From: Deltaproteobacteria bacterium
GTDB taxonomy: Bacteria; Desulfobacterota; Binatia; Binatales; Binataceae
DNA: 64,000 bases
Reading direction: 5' to 3'
NCBI GenBank assembly: GCA_019237115.1
Contig: JAFAHS010000414.1
Span: 1 to 64,000 of the forward strand
Part shown: one piece after another, positions 8,607 to 17,450 of the stretch
How the letters are laid out: each line of letters starts with the position of its first letter
Position numbering within the stretch: the stretch's first letter is position 1
Notes under the pieces: model-generated
Told to the model about the DNA's origin: nothing
Seen by the model: the letters and a program-made list of their open reading frames with translations, nothing else
Databases searched by the model: none
Position numbers and translations under genes: made by a program

Positions 8607-9572
8607 TTACTTGATCGCAATCGGGTTGACCGAGGAACCGCAGCCGTGCACCAGCTTAAGCGGCGCACCAGCAAACAGGAACGTGTATTGCTCGTCCTTG
8701 GCACAATCGTCGGCCAGATCCTTCAGCCATACGATCTCATTAAAGATCACGCCAAGGTTGCACAGGAGCGCACCATGGAGGACGCCCAAGCCGCCGATTT
8801 CCTTATTGTAGCCCTGTTCGCATCCCACATTGTCGGCGCTGATCGAGACTATCTCCATCTCGTAAAACCACTTTACGAGTTCCTGGCTGTACTGGAGTCC
8901 CGGTTCGTCGAACTGACCCTCGGGAAAGAACGCGCTGGCGCCCTCCTCGTAGTATCGATTGAGCCAACCGGTGTGCAATACGAGGATGTCATGCTTCTCG
9001 ATCGTGGTGCCCTGCTTCTTGGCGGCACCCAAAAGGTCCTCGAGGGTCACGCCTTCACCGCGATCGAGATGCTTCTTACCCCGGTACCGGGCGGCGTCGA
9101 TCAGGATGCCGCGGCCCACCACACCATGATCTCCGATGGGCTGGATGGAGCACTTTTGCAGCCCGCCGATTGTGGTCTTGGGATCAAAGCCATTGTAAAG
9201 CTTGTCGCCGTACCAGGCGTGACCAAGCGCGTCGTACTGCGTTGTAGACTGGGGAAACATGGTGATTACGTCGTCGGAGTACTTGAGTCCGCCAGGGAAT
9301 GGTTTATCGCGGCCCGAAATATACGAGCCTTCGTCATGAGTCAGTGTATGAATCGGCTGGGAACGAAGCGGATGGGTCGGGTCGCCCTGCGGACGCGCCA
9401 CCGGCACGCCCAGCATGAAGACCCTGCCCTGCCTGACGGCGCGCACGCCGCGCAGAACTTCCTCGCTGGTCAGAAAGTTGAGACATCCGATCTCGTCATT
9501 GGCGCCCCATCGTCCCCAATTTTTGGGGGCGTCCTTCAACAGTTCGGTCATCTGGATCGGTTCTTTCGGCAT
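8607..9572 (-). CDS. cyclase-family hydrolase (PF04199, kynurenine-formamidase fold), variant active site
   Basis: 321 residues from ATG 9572, which has GGAGGG upstream; the longer frame to 9620 lacks one. It opens with NWGRWGANDEIGCLNFL, a signature shared with the paralogue at 59563. The metal site of the family, normally HxGTHxDxxxH, reads TTQYDALGHAW here (coding near 9225-9255), so the second His is Gln. Family members hydrolyse amides, lactones or cyclic intermediates; the name cyclase is historical. It is on the strand of the amidohydrolases that follow upstream, 350 bp away. Confidence 0.85.
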   Translation of the reverse strand: MPKEPIQMTELLKDAPKNWGRWGANDEIGCLNFLTSEEVLRGVRAVRQGRVFMLGVPVARPQGDPTHPLRSQPIHTLTHDEGSYISGRDKPFPGGLKYSDDVITMFPQSTTQYDALGHAWYGDKLYNGFDPKTTIGGLQKCSIQPIGDHGVVGRGILIDAARYRGKKHLDRGEGVTLEDLLGAAKKQGTTIEKHDILVLHTGWLNRYYEEGASAFFPEGQFDEPGLQYSQELVKWFYEMEIVSISADNVGCEQGYNKEIGGLGVLHGALLCNLGVIFNEIVWLKDLADDCAKDEQYTFLFAGAPLKLVHGCGSSVNPIAIK

Positions 9573-9922
9573 GGTTCTACTCCCTCCGGAATCGTGGAAC
9601 ATGGACGCGCAGCTGCTCACCGTCTATGAAGCATCGCGTGCCTGAAAGATGGCGCGTGAGAGGTGCAATAGGAAACCTCTCGGCTGCATCCGCTCGACAA
9701 GACCCTAGGAGCTCGCGGTTTCCGAGTTGGTCAGGGTCGGCACCCGGGCCGTTGCCGAGATGAGATATTCCGTGCGTTCTGTTCCGGTCCGGACCGCAAC
9801 CGCCACCAGGATCAGAGCCGCAACAAGTGGAGGCAGTCCGGGTCTCTGCTTCGCCCCTCGGGCCGGAAAGCCGCGGCGGCGGCATTGCGCTCGGATCAGT
9901 GCATTGGCATGTCGGCGATGGC
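9573..9922. other. intergenic region, nothing assigned
   Basis: 350 bp between two minus-strand genes. Short frames on both strands have no homology-like features. It likely holds the promoter of the cyclase-family gene, but no clear -35/-10 pair could be fixed. Confidence 0.35.
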
Positions 9923-11641
9923 TCACCCACCGTGGCGCAGTAGACAGCCCGGTGTCGCGCCAGTGCAACGGTTGTCGTCGAAGGTCACTTCACCGTTGAC
10001 CATCATCGTTTGGTAACCTGCGGAACGCTGGACCCGTCGCCATTCGCCACCCGGAAAGTCGTGGACGATCTCGAGCGGTTTGATCTCGAGTTTGTCGAGA
10101 TCGTAGGTCACTATGTCCGCCCAATTACCTTCGACCAGGGTGCCTCGCTTCCTGAATCCCGCGCACATGGCGGGATGCGCGCTCAGCCTGAAATGGATCT
10201 CCTCCAGGGGCAGGATATCGTTGTCGCGTCCCATTTTGATCAAGGCTTCAGTTGAGTAACGCCCACCCGAGAAGAACTTGGTGTGAGCGCCCCCATCGGA
10301 GACACCAAAAATCGCCATTCCGGGCGATGTCACCATCTCCTTGAGGTAGTCACCCCGTAGATTGATTGGCGGGGTGTAGAATTCTGCGTTGAGCCCGTCG
10401 GCGCAGGCAATATCGAGCATCGCGTCGACCGGATGTTTGTTTTCGCGCACCGCTATTTCCCCGATGGTCTGGCTCTCGTACTTCTTGAGCGCTGGCTCCT
10501 TGCATTCGAGGACGAAGATGTCGCGAACATTGTTGGTGATGAGCCCGGTCATCTCATCCACTTTCCGCAAACTGGGCCGCCGCTCGGGGTCGCTCAATTT
10601 CATCAGACGATCTTCGAGCGGGCCGGTGGTTACCTCCCGCCACTCCGGCATGTCGTCCCACAGGTTCCAGTCCTTAAAGGTGAACAGGAAGCCGACCTCC
10701 AACGTTGCGCTCTGACCATAGACGCGGATCCCGCGTTTGGCGCAACTCTCAATCCATCGCAATTGCCGGCGGAAGCGCTCCGGATGAGCATCGTTGACCG
10801 CGATCGCGTTGTAGAGAATGGGTCGGCCCGCCGCCAGTGCCAGCTCCTCGAAGTGGTGTTCGGTGTGATCCTGGATATCGCCCTCATATTTGCTGGCGTC
10901 GGGGATATACGACATCTGGATGAATCCTTGATTGCGTTCGCCGAGCACGTTCGCCAGCGCCAGGGCGGTCTCATCGTGCATCAAATCAGTGACCATCGGC
11001 GTGCCGTCGAAGTCGGCCTGGACGCTGTTACGTCCAAAACGCTGTGCCGACCATCCACACGCGCCCCGGTCCATGGCCTCGTTGATGAGTCGGCACATTT
11101 CTTTGGTTTCAGCGTCCGTCGGCAGACGGCCGGACTTCGCGTCATCGAGGCCCATGACCCACGTCATCACCGGTGCCATGGGCACGAATGGCAGCAGGTT
11201 GATACCCTTGGGACGCCGATCAACACTGTCAAGGAATTCCGGATAGGTGATCCAATCCCACGGCAGTCCCGCCTTCATCGAGGCATAGGGTATGGCCTCG
11301 GTGCGAGTCATCGTCAGCATCGAACGATCGCGCAGTTCCGGTTTGACCGGGGCGAATCCGAAGCCGCAATTGCCGATGACGACTGAGGTGACGCCGTGCC
11401 AGCTGGAGATCGTGCAATACGGATCCCAAAAAAGCTGTGCATCGTAGTGGGTGTGGAGATCAACGAAGCCGGGCGCGACGTTCAGTCCGCCTGCGTCGAT
11501 CACGCGCTTTGCCTGGTGCGACTTAAGCTTCCCGATTTCTGCGATCCTGCCGTCCTTGACTCCAACGTCGGCCCGGTACCGAGGCAAGCGAGTGCCGTCG
11601 ATAACGACGCCACCTCTGATGACCGCATCGAATTCCGCCAT
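9923..11641 (-). CDS. amidohydrolase, N-acyl-D-amino-acid deacylase-like (first of two paralogues)
   Basis: 572 residues. It starts with the composite beta-sandwich common to these enzymes (FDAVIRGGVVIDGTRLPRY) and then the metal motif VDLHTHYDAQLFWDP with two His ligands, followed by SSWHGVTSVVIGNCGFGFAP. The C-terminus has DGGAHTKFF for the catalytic Asp, and KRGTLVEGNWADIVTYD of the amidohydrolase superfamily (PF07969 type). It is a close paralogue of 13488-15170, with another amidohydrolase class between them. The physiological substrate is not necessarily an acyl-amino acid. An uncertain point is the start; ATG 11641 has an AGGAGG-like site upstream and fits the family N-terminus. Confidence 0.9.
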   Translation of the reverse strand: MAEFDAVIRGGVVIDGTRLPRYRADVGVKDGRIAEIGKLKSHQAKRVIDAGGLNVAPGFVDLHTHYDAQLFWDPYCTISSWHGVTSVVIGNCGFGFAPVKPELRDRSMLTMTRTEAIPYASMKAGLPWDWITYPEFLDSVDRRPKGINLLPFVPMAPVMTWVMGLDDAKSGRLPTDAETKEMCRLINEAMDRGACGWSAQRFGRNSVQADFDGTPMVTDLMHDETALALANVLGERNQGFIQMSYIPDASKYEGDIQDHTEHHFEELALAAGRPILYNAIAVNDAHPERFRRQLRWIESCAKRGIRVYGQSATLEVGFLFTFKDWNLWDDMPEWREVTTGPLEDRLMKLSDPERRPSLRKVDEMTGLITNNVRDIFVLECKEPALKKYESQTIGEIAVRENKHPVDAMLDIACADGLNAEFYTPPINLRGDYLKEMVTSPGMAIFGVSDGGAHTKFFSGGRYSTEALIKMGRDNDILPLEEIHFRLSAHPAMCAGFRKRGTLVEGNWADIVTYDLDKLEIKPLEIVHDFPGGEWRRVQRSAGYQTMMVNGEVTFDDNRCTGATPGCLLRHGG

Positions 11642-12098
11642 TTCGTTCCTCCTGCCCCGCGCGTTCGCGCATGGGTGTGAACTAGACGTGGCTCGCGACT
11701 AGATTCTCTGCCTGATATCTGCCCGGGGGACTGCAGAAAAAGTCCCCGATATTCCGCATATAGCGAAACTTCCCCAGACTGTACAAGGTGAAGCCCACAA
11801 TGCCGGTTTCCGCATAAGGCGACTGCTTCATCAGGGTGGCTGCAAGGTTGGGCGGGCGGGTCAATCGCCTCGGTCGACTGCCGTGGAGTCGCCAGAGAAA
11901 CGCGGCTTGCATGTTAGCCGGCCTTCCCACCGAGTTGCGTGCCTGACCCGTTCAGAGGAACGACCGCGAAGAGGGCTTGCGATGGCGTTGGCTCGAGTGA
12001 TCTCCAACCACCGACTAGCGTCCACCTTGGCAAGGCATGGCACCGCCGGAGATGACGGTCTTGTCGACCGCCAAAAATGAGCCGCGGACCTTGGTGCG
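11642..12098. other. intergenic region, nothing assigned
   Basis: About 455 bp with only short unrelated frames. It separates two minus-strand amidohydrolase genes and probably includes the promoter for the 9923-11641 gene. Confidence 0.35.
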
Positions 12099-13295
12099 CT
12101 ACGCTCCTACGGCATTTGTACAGTTCGCTTCGTCTACCGCTTTTGGGCCCTCGACCTTATAGAGCTTCTGTGCGTTGTCCCACAAAATCTTGCGCCGTAC
12201 CGTTTCCTCGCAATCGGCGAGTCCGCTCCGGATTCGCTCGTGCACCTCCTCACCATAAAGCGAGGTCGGATGAGGAAAATCAGTTTCGAACATCACATTA
12301 TCCGCCCCGATCTTGTCGATAAGACGCCGGGGCGCGACCTGTTCAAACCAGTAACAAGCGTAGACGTTACGGGCAAAATACTCGGACGGCAGCAGATCGA
12401 ACTCGGGACGCTCTTCACGCACGCCGTTGCCGAGGAACTGGTAATCCATGGCCTCAAGCATAAACGGTATCCATCCGATACCGCTCTCGACCGAGACAAA
12501 CTTGATGGTCGGATAACGGTTAAGCACACCAGACATGATCAGATCACTCACCTGCCTGCCGTTTTGCAGGAGGATATCGATCGCCAGCGCGGTGAACGCA
12601 GGCGCGAGCCCGTAACATGAAACGCGGTTCTTGAGCAGTCCCTCCGTCATATCACCGGAACCGACGTGAAAACTGATCGGCAAGCCCAGCTCGCAAGCAA
12701 CCTCCCACAGCGGATTCCAGTGAGGATCGCCCAACAGCGGCTGACCGAAGTATTGCGGCTCGCCTGTAAAGAGGATTCCCCGATGGCCCATGGCGGCACA
12801 GCGACGCACCTCCTCGGCGGCAGCCTGGACGTCCCAGAAGGGAATCGAGGTGATCGGCAGCAGGCGGCGTGAATCGGCCGAGGCCCATTCGCTCTGCCAG
12901 TCGTTGTAAATCTTCACACAGGTCAGCATCAGCTCGGGATCGTTGAGTTTCAAGAACTGCTGGGCGCCGAAACCGCCGACATTCGGATACATCACCATCG
13001 CCCAGATACCCATTTGGTCCATGTACTTAAGCCGCTCCTTCGGATCGTACGCGCCTGGATGCATCTCTTCGTAGCTGCGGGGCGGATGTTTGAAGCTGCC
13101 GCGCCCTGCGGTCGCGGTCATCCCCGGATTGGCGAGCACACCCCGTTGGCCGCCCAGTACCCATCGCTGCGCGCCCTTGCCGCTGGTTTCGATTCGCGGG
13201 ACCCGGTCGCGCATATGGGCCGGTGCGCGGCTGGTCCACACCTCCGGGGTCTCGGTTACGTGGGTGTCGGCGTCAATGATGGTGTACGTGCTCAT
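12099..13295 (-). CDS. amidohydrolase family 2 protein (PF04909, decarboxylase/hydrolase type)
   Basis: 398 residues. The ATG at 13295 is six bases from an AGGAGG site; a longer frame to 13475 is unsupported. The N-terminus is YTIIDADTHVTE, where D-x-D-x-H replaces the HxH motif and supplies metal ligands; the segment GLPISFHVGSGD carries the conserved His, and FETDFPHPTS near the C-terminus holds the catalytic Asp. This is the ACMSD/amidohydrolase_2 layout (TIM barrel with a single Zn2+), whose members decarboxylate or hydrolyse aromatic and other acids. It lies between two D-aminoacylase-like paralogues on the same strand. Confidence 0.9.
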   Translation of the reverse strand: MSTYTIIDADTHVTETPEVWTSRAPAHMRDRVPRIETSGKGAQRWVLGGQRGVLANPGMTATAGRGSFKHPPRSYEEMHPGAYDPKERLKYMDQMGIWAMVMYPNVGGFGAQQFLKLNDPELMLTCVKIYNDWQSEWASADSRRLLPITSIPFWDVQAAAEEVRRCAAMGHRGILFTGEPQYFGQPLLGDPHWNPLWEVACELGLPISFHVGSGDMTEGLLKNRVSCYGLAPAFTALAIDILLQNGRQVSDLIMSGVLNRYPTIKFVSVESGIGWIPFMLEAMDYQFLGNGVREERPEFDLLPSEYFARNVYACYWFEQVAPRRLIDKIGADNVMFETDFPHPTSLYGEEVHERIRSGLADCEETVRRKILWDNAQKLYKVEGPKAVDEANCTNAVGA

Positions 13296-13487
13296 GATCA
13301 TCCTCCTCGGTTCGTGCCGAGAGGTCGCTCTTTCAACCGCAATCTCAACTCGCGACCGATCTCGAATCACAGGGCGCGCTTCAGCGCTTTTCCGCTTCTC
13401 CGCCTGACCGACGCACTCACCGTGACGGTCACACGCGTCCACGCCGCCAGGCGTTTTCGGTCGGCTGCCTAGCACGCTGGTTCGGGT

Positions 13488-15170
13488 TCATGACTGCGAG
13501 CGCAGTACCTCGCCGGGGGTCGCGCCCGTGTAGCGTCCGTTTTCGTAAACCGGCACACCGTTGACGACGGTGTGAATTACTCCGGTGGCGGGCATAACCA
13601 AGCGCCTGCCGCCGCCGGGCAAATCACCCGCCATGGTGCCGCGCCGGGCGGAGCCTACCGTGTCTGCGTCGAAGATCGCCAGGTCGGCGTGGTTCCCCAC
13701 GCCAAGCCGGCCGCGGCCCTTGAGACCGAAGAAGTCCGCCGGTTCTGAAGTGATCCGTTTGACCGCGTACTCTAGCGTGATCGCGTTCAGCTCACGCACC
13801 CAATGGCCCAGCAGATAGGTACAATAGCCCGCGTCGCACAGTAGGCTGACGTGCGCGCCCGCGTCGGACAGCCCGATCATAGGACGCGGATCGTTGATCA
13901 ACTGCGCAAGCCTCGCTTCGTTGGTATTAAACACGGACTGCGCAAAGCCGATGTTCAGGTCGTCTTCGATCGCGAGGTCCAGCATCGTCTCGAATTCCTG
14001 GCCTTCGCGGCCGCGCTCCTGCGCGATCTGCGCTACCGTTTTACCGATCAGACTCTGCAGTTGCGGCTTCCCGACCTCGCACACCTCAACCCGCTTCCAG
14101 TTGCGGCGTAACACCCCTCGGCTCATCTCGCCCACCACCGCGCGGCGGAATTCCGGGTCCGCATACAGCTGCTTTAGTTTCTCGGGTGGCTGGCCGACGG
14201 CCGGTTGCCAGGCGCGCATCAACGAGAACGCCATGCCCGATTTGAACTCGATTTCCGCGATCAGTGGCCGGCAGGTCATCTGCGGAATTGCCCCGCGCGC
14301 GATCAGCGCCTCGGAGCGTTGTAATGTTTCGGCGCTGGCCTGCGGCTTGTCTTCGAGGTCGAAAATCGCCAGCCAGGTCACGCGCCGTCCGCTCTCATCG
14401 AGAAGAAATTTCAGTAATTCCAGTTCGTGATCCTGAATATGGCCGAAGTTCTGTGTCAGCGTGATCTCGATGACACCCTTGCCGAGGTTGCGCAGCACGT
14501 GCGCATAGGCGCTCAATTCCGTGCGATCGGCCAGGCGGCAGGCGAGCGGGCGTCCCTTGTAGCCCACGTGCTGAATGCCGGTGGTATGCGAGAAGCCGAG
14601 CGCGCCGGCCGTCACTGCCTCGCGCAATAGCGCGGCGACCTTGTCGGTTTCCTGTGCCGTGGCGGCGCGCTCCATCGATTCCTCGCCCATCACGTAATGG
14701 CGAAACGGGGTAAGCGGCGCCAGGAAGCCCAGATTGATCGAGCTGCCGCGTCGCCGAGCGGCCTCCAGGTAGTCGGGAAAACTCTCCCAGTCCCAGGTGA
14801 TGCCCAGTTTTAGCACCTCGTACGGAATAGCCTCGACGTTGACCAGGTCAAGCGCCGCGATGTCTTGGGCCTGCGGTCTGCAGGGAGCCAGCCCCACGCC
14901 GCAGTTGCCCATCACGACGGAGGTAACTCCATGCCACGATGAGCTGGTTATCTGCGGGTCCCAGCAGATCTGGGCGTCGTAGTGCGTGTGCGGATCGACG
15001 AAGCCCGGAGCAACTATCAATCCGTCGGCATCGATTGTTTTCGCCGCACCATCCCCTATCTTGCCGATCTCCGCGATCAGCCCACCCTTGATCGCGACGT
15101 CGGCGACGCGTCGAGGAGATCCGGTTCCATCCACCACCGCTCCGTTCTTGATTAGCAAATCGTATGACAT
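13488..15170 (-). CDS. amidohydrolase, N-acyl-D-amino-acid deacylase-like (second paralogue)
   Basis: 560 residues opening with YDLLIKNGAVVDGTGSPRR, then VDPHTHYDAQICWDP and SSSWHGVTSVVMGNCG. These align directly with the 9923 gene, so the two arose by duplication. The C-terminal GLSDAGAHVSLLCDAG contains the catalytic Asp, and GVGNHADLAIFD is the late beta-sandwich motif. A GAGGTG ribosome site sits upstream of ATG 15170. As this is the most upstream gene of the minus block, its promoter should lie in 15171-15580. Substrate unknown. Confidence 0.9.
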   Translation of the reverse strand: MSYDLLIKNGAVVDGTGSPRRVADVAIKGGLIAEIGKIGDGAAKTIDADGLIVAPGFVDPHTHYDAQICWDPQITSSSWHGVTSVVMGNCGVGLAPCRPQAQDIAALDLVNVEAIPYEVLKLGITWDWESFPDYLEAARRRGSSINLGFLAPLTPFRHYVMGEESMERAATAQETDKVAALLREAVTAGALGFSHTTGIQHVGYKGRPLACRLADRTELSAYAHVLRNLGKGVIEITLTQNFGHIQDHELELLKFLLDESGRRVTWLAIFDLEDKPQASAETLQRSEALIARGAIPQMTCRPLIAEIEFKSGMAFSLMRAWQPAVGQPPEKLKQLYADPEFRRAVVGEMSRGVLRRNWKRVEVCEVGKPQLQSLIGKTVAQIAQERGREGQEFETMLDLAIEDDLNIGFAQSVFNTNEARLAQLINDPRPMIGLSDAGAHVSLLCDAGYCTYLLGHWVRELNAITLEYAVKRITSEPADFFGLKGRGRLGVGNHADLAIFDADTVGSARRGTMAGDLPGGGRRLVMPATGVIHTVVNGVPVYENGRYTGATPGEVLRSQS

Positions 15171-15809
15171 GGTGAGTCACCTCGTAGAGTGAGAGCACAT
15201 GCCTCCCATGAAGCCTTGTGCGATTTCACTTTGCGCACTTTTCCTTACCAACCGCTACCGGGCCGCTGGCAAACCGGGCGCTCATGGTTCTGACTACGGC
15301 CCATAACGAAACCGGGCGCGAGGCGCAATCCTTGAGGGCGGGACACAAAAGCGCGCCGCACCTTTTGGACCGGAACCGATGCGGCGGATTTGACACCCGG
15401 CCGATGCTTGATTGCTGGTGCTCGATAAATTGTCTGCCCACGAGGGCGACCGTCGTCGGTAAGGGTTCGCCATTGAGGTACGCAGCTTGGACCGATCCAG
15501 TAATGCAGTGGGTGAGCCACGTCCTGCTGCACTGTGGACATCGTAGTCGGGATTCGTTGGGCTTCACCCTTACAGGGCGCATCGCGAGATCGCGACGATA
15601 TCGCCGCACGACCAGGAGCTGCTGGAGCACTATGGCTGGAACGTTATGGAAGACGCCGAGGTGGCTGCTGAGATCTCCCAGCTGGCTTCCAGCAAACCGC
15701 AGCGTCCTCGCAAAACCCGCACGCTCAAAATCTACCGAACCTTCTCACCCTCCAGATCTCGGGTTAAAGCGCTATCCGCCAATCACGATTGGGTTCGGGC
15801 CAAGCGCGA
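15171..15809. other. gene-poor stretch with one protein-like relic
   Basis: About 640 bp. The long plus frame from 15218 to 16012 is not credible: it has biased composition, no ribosome site, and runs into the antisense of the repeat gene. Between about 15580 and 15720 one plus frame reads like a piece of a real protein (separate entry). Otherwise nothing is assigned. Confidence 0.4.
15580..15720 (+). pseudogene. possible protein relic (HDQELLEHYGWNV...)
   Basis: One plus frame here reads HDQELLEHYGWNVMEDAEVA and on for about 15 more residues of plausible helix, unlike the surrounding translation. The pattern of ELLExxGWxVxxAxEVA resembles the segment near the C-terminus of some glycosyltransferase-like proteins, but this is recollection only. 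There is no start, no ribosome site and no upstream body, so if real it is a remnant. Confidence 0.25.
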
Positions 15810-15832
15810 GGGGCCGGAGATTTTCCGGCCCC
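15810..15832 (-). terminator. hairpin after the HP-repeat gene
   Basis: A perfect 9-bp stem GGGGCCGGA / TCCGGCCCC with a 5-base loop lies 30 bp past the stop of the minus-strand repeat gene. The T-run is weak on the minus strand (the plus side is followed by TTGCGGTTTT), so it may be bidirectional or not fully rho-independent. Confidence 0.6.
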
Positions 15833-15862
15833 TTGCGGTTTTCGGGTCCAAAGTCCGGAGGA

Positions 15863-16876
15863 TTACTGGTTGGGATGGTTTTTTTGCCAGTGGTTTTCCT
15901 TATTCATGTATCGATAAGGATGAGACTTCCATTCCTGGCGTGCGACGGGGTGGTTCTGCATGTAGTCCTGCAATCCGGGATGATTCTTCAGGTAGGTCGG
16001 ATTGTCGACTAGCGCCGGGTTCTTTTCCAGCTGCTGAGCAACTTCGGGATGGTGGTCCAGGTAGTTGTCGGTACTGCTCAGCGGATGCGGTTGGCCCTCA
16101 TATCGCTCGTAACCGGCCTCGCGGTTCATAAAGCGCTCCGGATGCTGCTGAAGCTCGGTGCGCACTTCGGGATGAGCGGCGAGGTAGCTATCGAGCCCGG
16201 GATGGGTGGCAAGGAACTGCGGATTGTCCGCCAGGTGGGGGTTGTTCGCGAGTTGCTGCGCCACCTCGGGATGCTCATCGAGATAACCGCGGTCGAAGCG
16301 ACCTACTGGACCAGGCGCACCCCTGCCGCGCCCATACAGATCGTCGCGCCACTCGCTACTCATGAACCGTTCCGGATGGGACTGTAGCTCCTGACGCACC
16401 TCTGGATGACCCGCCAAGTAGGAGTCCAGTCCGGGATGGGTCGCAAGGAACTGCGGATTGTCGGCAAGTTTGGGGTTGCTGGCCAGCTGATGAGCCACTT
16501 CGGGATGCTGGTCGAGGTAACCGTTGTCGAACCGCGCAATCGGCCCGGACGCGGTGCCGGGCGCTGCCGCGACGGGACCCCCACCCTGCGCCCATTCATA
16601 GTGTCCTTCACGATACATGAATTGGCCCGGAGCGGTTCGCATTGAGCTGCTTACCCCGGGATGGGTGTTCAGAAAATTCTGCAGCCCCGGGTGATTTCCC
16701 AGGAACTGCGGATTGTTTGCCAGCGCGGGGTTTGCGGCCAGCTGCTGGGCGACCGCCGGATGGTTATCAAGGTACCGATTGAAATTCGTGATCTCGGTCG
16801 GTGTCTGAGCCATCGCCGTCGAAGCGAGTGCGCCGCCGAGCAGAATACCCGCCATTGCACTCAGTGATCGTTTCAT
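15863..16876 (-). CDS. secreted protein with four HP-rich repeats
   Basis: 337 residues from ATG 16876, which has a GGAGGAG site; the frame extends to 16915 without one. A clear signal peptide (MKRSLSAMAGILLGGALAST-AMAQ) sends it to the periplasm or outside. The mature part is four units of about 70-80 residues, each with YLDxHPEVAQQL, then NPxLxxNPxxL, then HPGLxxYL, then a HPEVR/HPxRFM ending in an acidic/aromatic linker. Each unit looks like three to four short helices starting with (N/H)P caps. No enzyme motif is present. A lipoprotein gene lies immediately upstream on the same strand. Function unknown; a structural or binding role is a guess. Confidence 0.85.
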   Translation of the reverse strand: MKRSLSAMAGILLGGALASTAMAQTPTEITNFNRYLDNHPAVAQQLAANPALANNPQFLGNHPGLQNFLNTHPGVSSSMRTAPGQFMYREGHYEWAQGGGPVAAAPGTASGPIARFDNGYLDQHPEVAHQLASNPKLADNPQFLATHPGLDSYLAGHPEVRQELQSHPERFMSSEWRDDLYGRGRGAPGPVGRFDRGYLDEHPEVAQQLANNPHLADNPQFLATHPGLDSYLAAHPEVRTELQQHPERFMNREAGYERYEGQPHPLSSTDNYLDHHPEVAQQLEKNPALVDNPTYLKNHPGLQDYMQNHPVARQEWKSHPYRYMNKENHWQKNHPNQ

Positions 16877-16948
16877 GGTGTTTCTCCTCCGTTTCTCTGT
16901 CGTGGTTAATATCAAGATACGAAATCGTGTGCAGTTAGTTTCTGTGGA

Positions 16949-17245
16949 CTAGTGGCGCGCTGCGAACAGCAGGATGCCGGTCCCCTGCGCGAGCCGGCCC
17001 ATTGCGGACCCGACCGCCGCCGTCGTGCGCCAGGCCTGATTGCTCTGGTTGGCCAGATGATCCTCGAGTTGCATCTTCTGTTCTGGGTCGAGTGAGCTGT
17101 AGGGCGCATTGTAGTAGCTGGGTGCGTACGCCTGGGCGGTTCCTTGCGGATCATACGCGGCGCATCCGGCAAACGCGGCGGTCGTGGCAACCAGCAACAG
17201 AGTGAGTCGCGGTCGAAACCTGAAGGGCTTTTTTTGCTCTTGCAT
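16949..17245 (-). CDS. small lipoprotein
   Basis: 98 residues with a signal segment LTLLLVATTAAFAGC ending in a lipobox (A-F-A-G-C), so the Cys near residue 28 is probably lipidated. The mature part is rich in Tyr/Ala/Gln and has a helix EQKMQLEDHLANQSNQAW and a small Gly/Ala stretch that may touch the membrane. GGAG precedes the ATG. It is 72 bp upstream of the repeat-protein gene on the same strand and divergent from the sigma factor gene, so it may belong to the same envelope response. Confidence 0.7.
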   Translation of the reverse strand: MQEQKKPFRFRPRLTLLLVATTAAFAGCAAYDPQGTAQAYAPSYYNAPYSSLDPEQKMQLEDHLANQSNQAWRTTAAVGSAMGRLAQGTGILLFAARH

Positions 17246-17450
17246 CGGGAGTCTCCGTTTCAGCCATTTCGACGAGCGGAGACGGCGGACTGTTTACAGA
17301 CTGGCCTTGCGCAAGACTCAGTAAACGATTGAGGACGTGGTTTCGTCTAAGGCCTGGATAAGGCTAGCATCGCGGCGTGCGGCCGATTCCGGTGTTTCGC
17401 CCTCGTTTCGATGCGCGGACCGGCCCAATCTCTCATAGGAACGACCGGTC

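Noticed and set aside
10433..11386. 317-codon plus frame inside the first D-aminoacylase-like gene
   Set aside because: Antisense shadow; the minus frame has complete amidohydrolase motifs.
15218..16012. 264-codon plus frame
   Set aside because: Random composition, runs into the antisense of the HP-repeat gene, no ribosome site.
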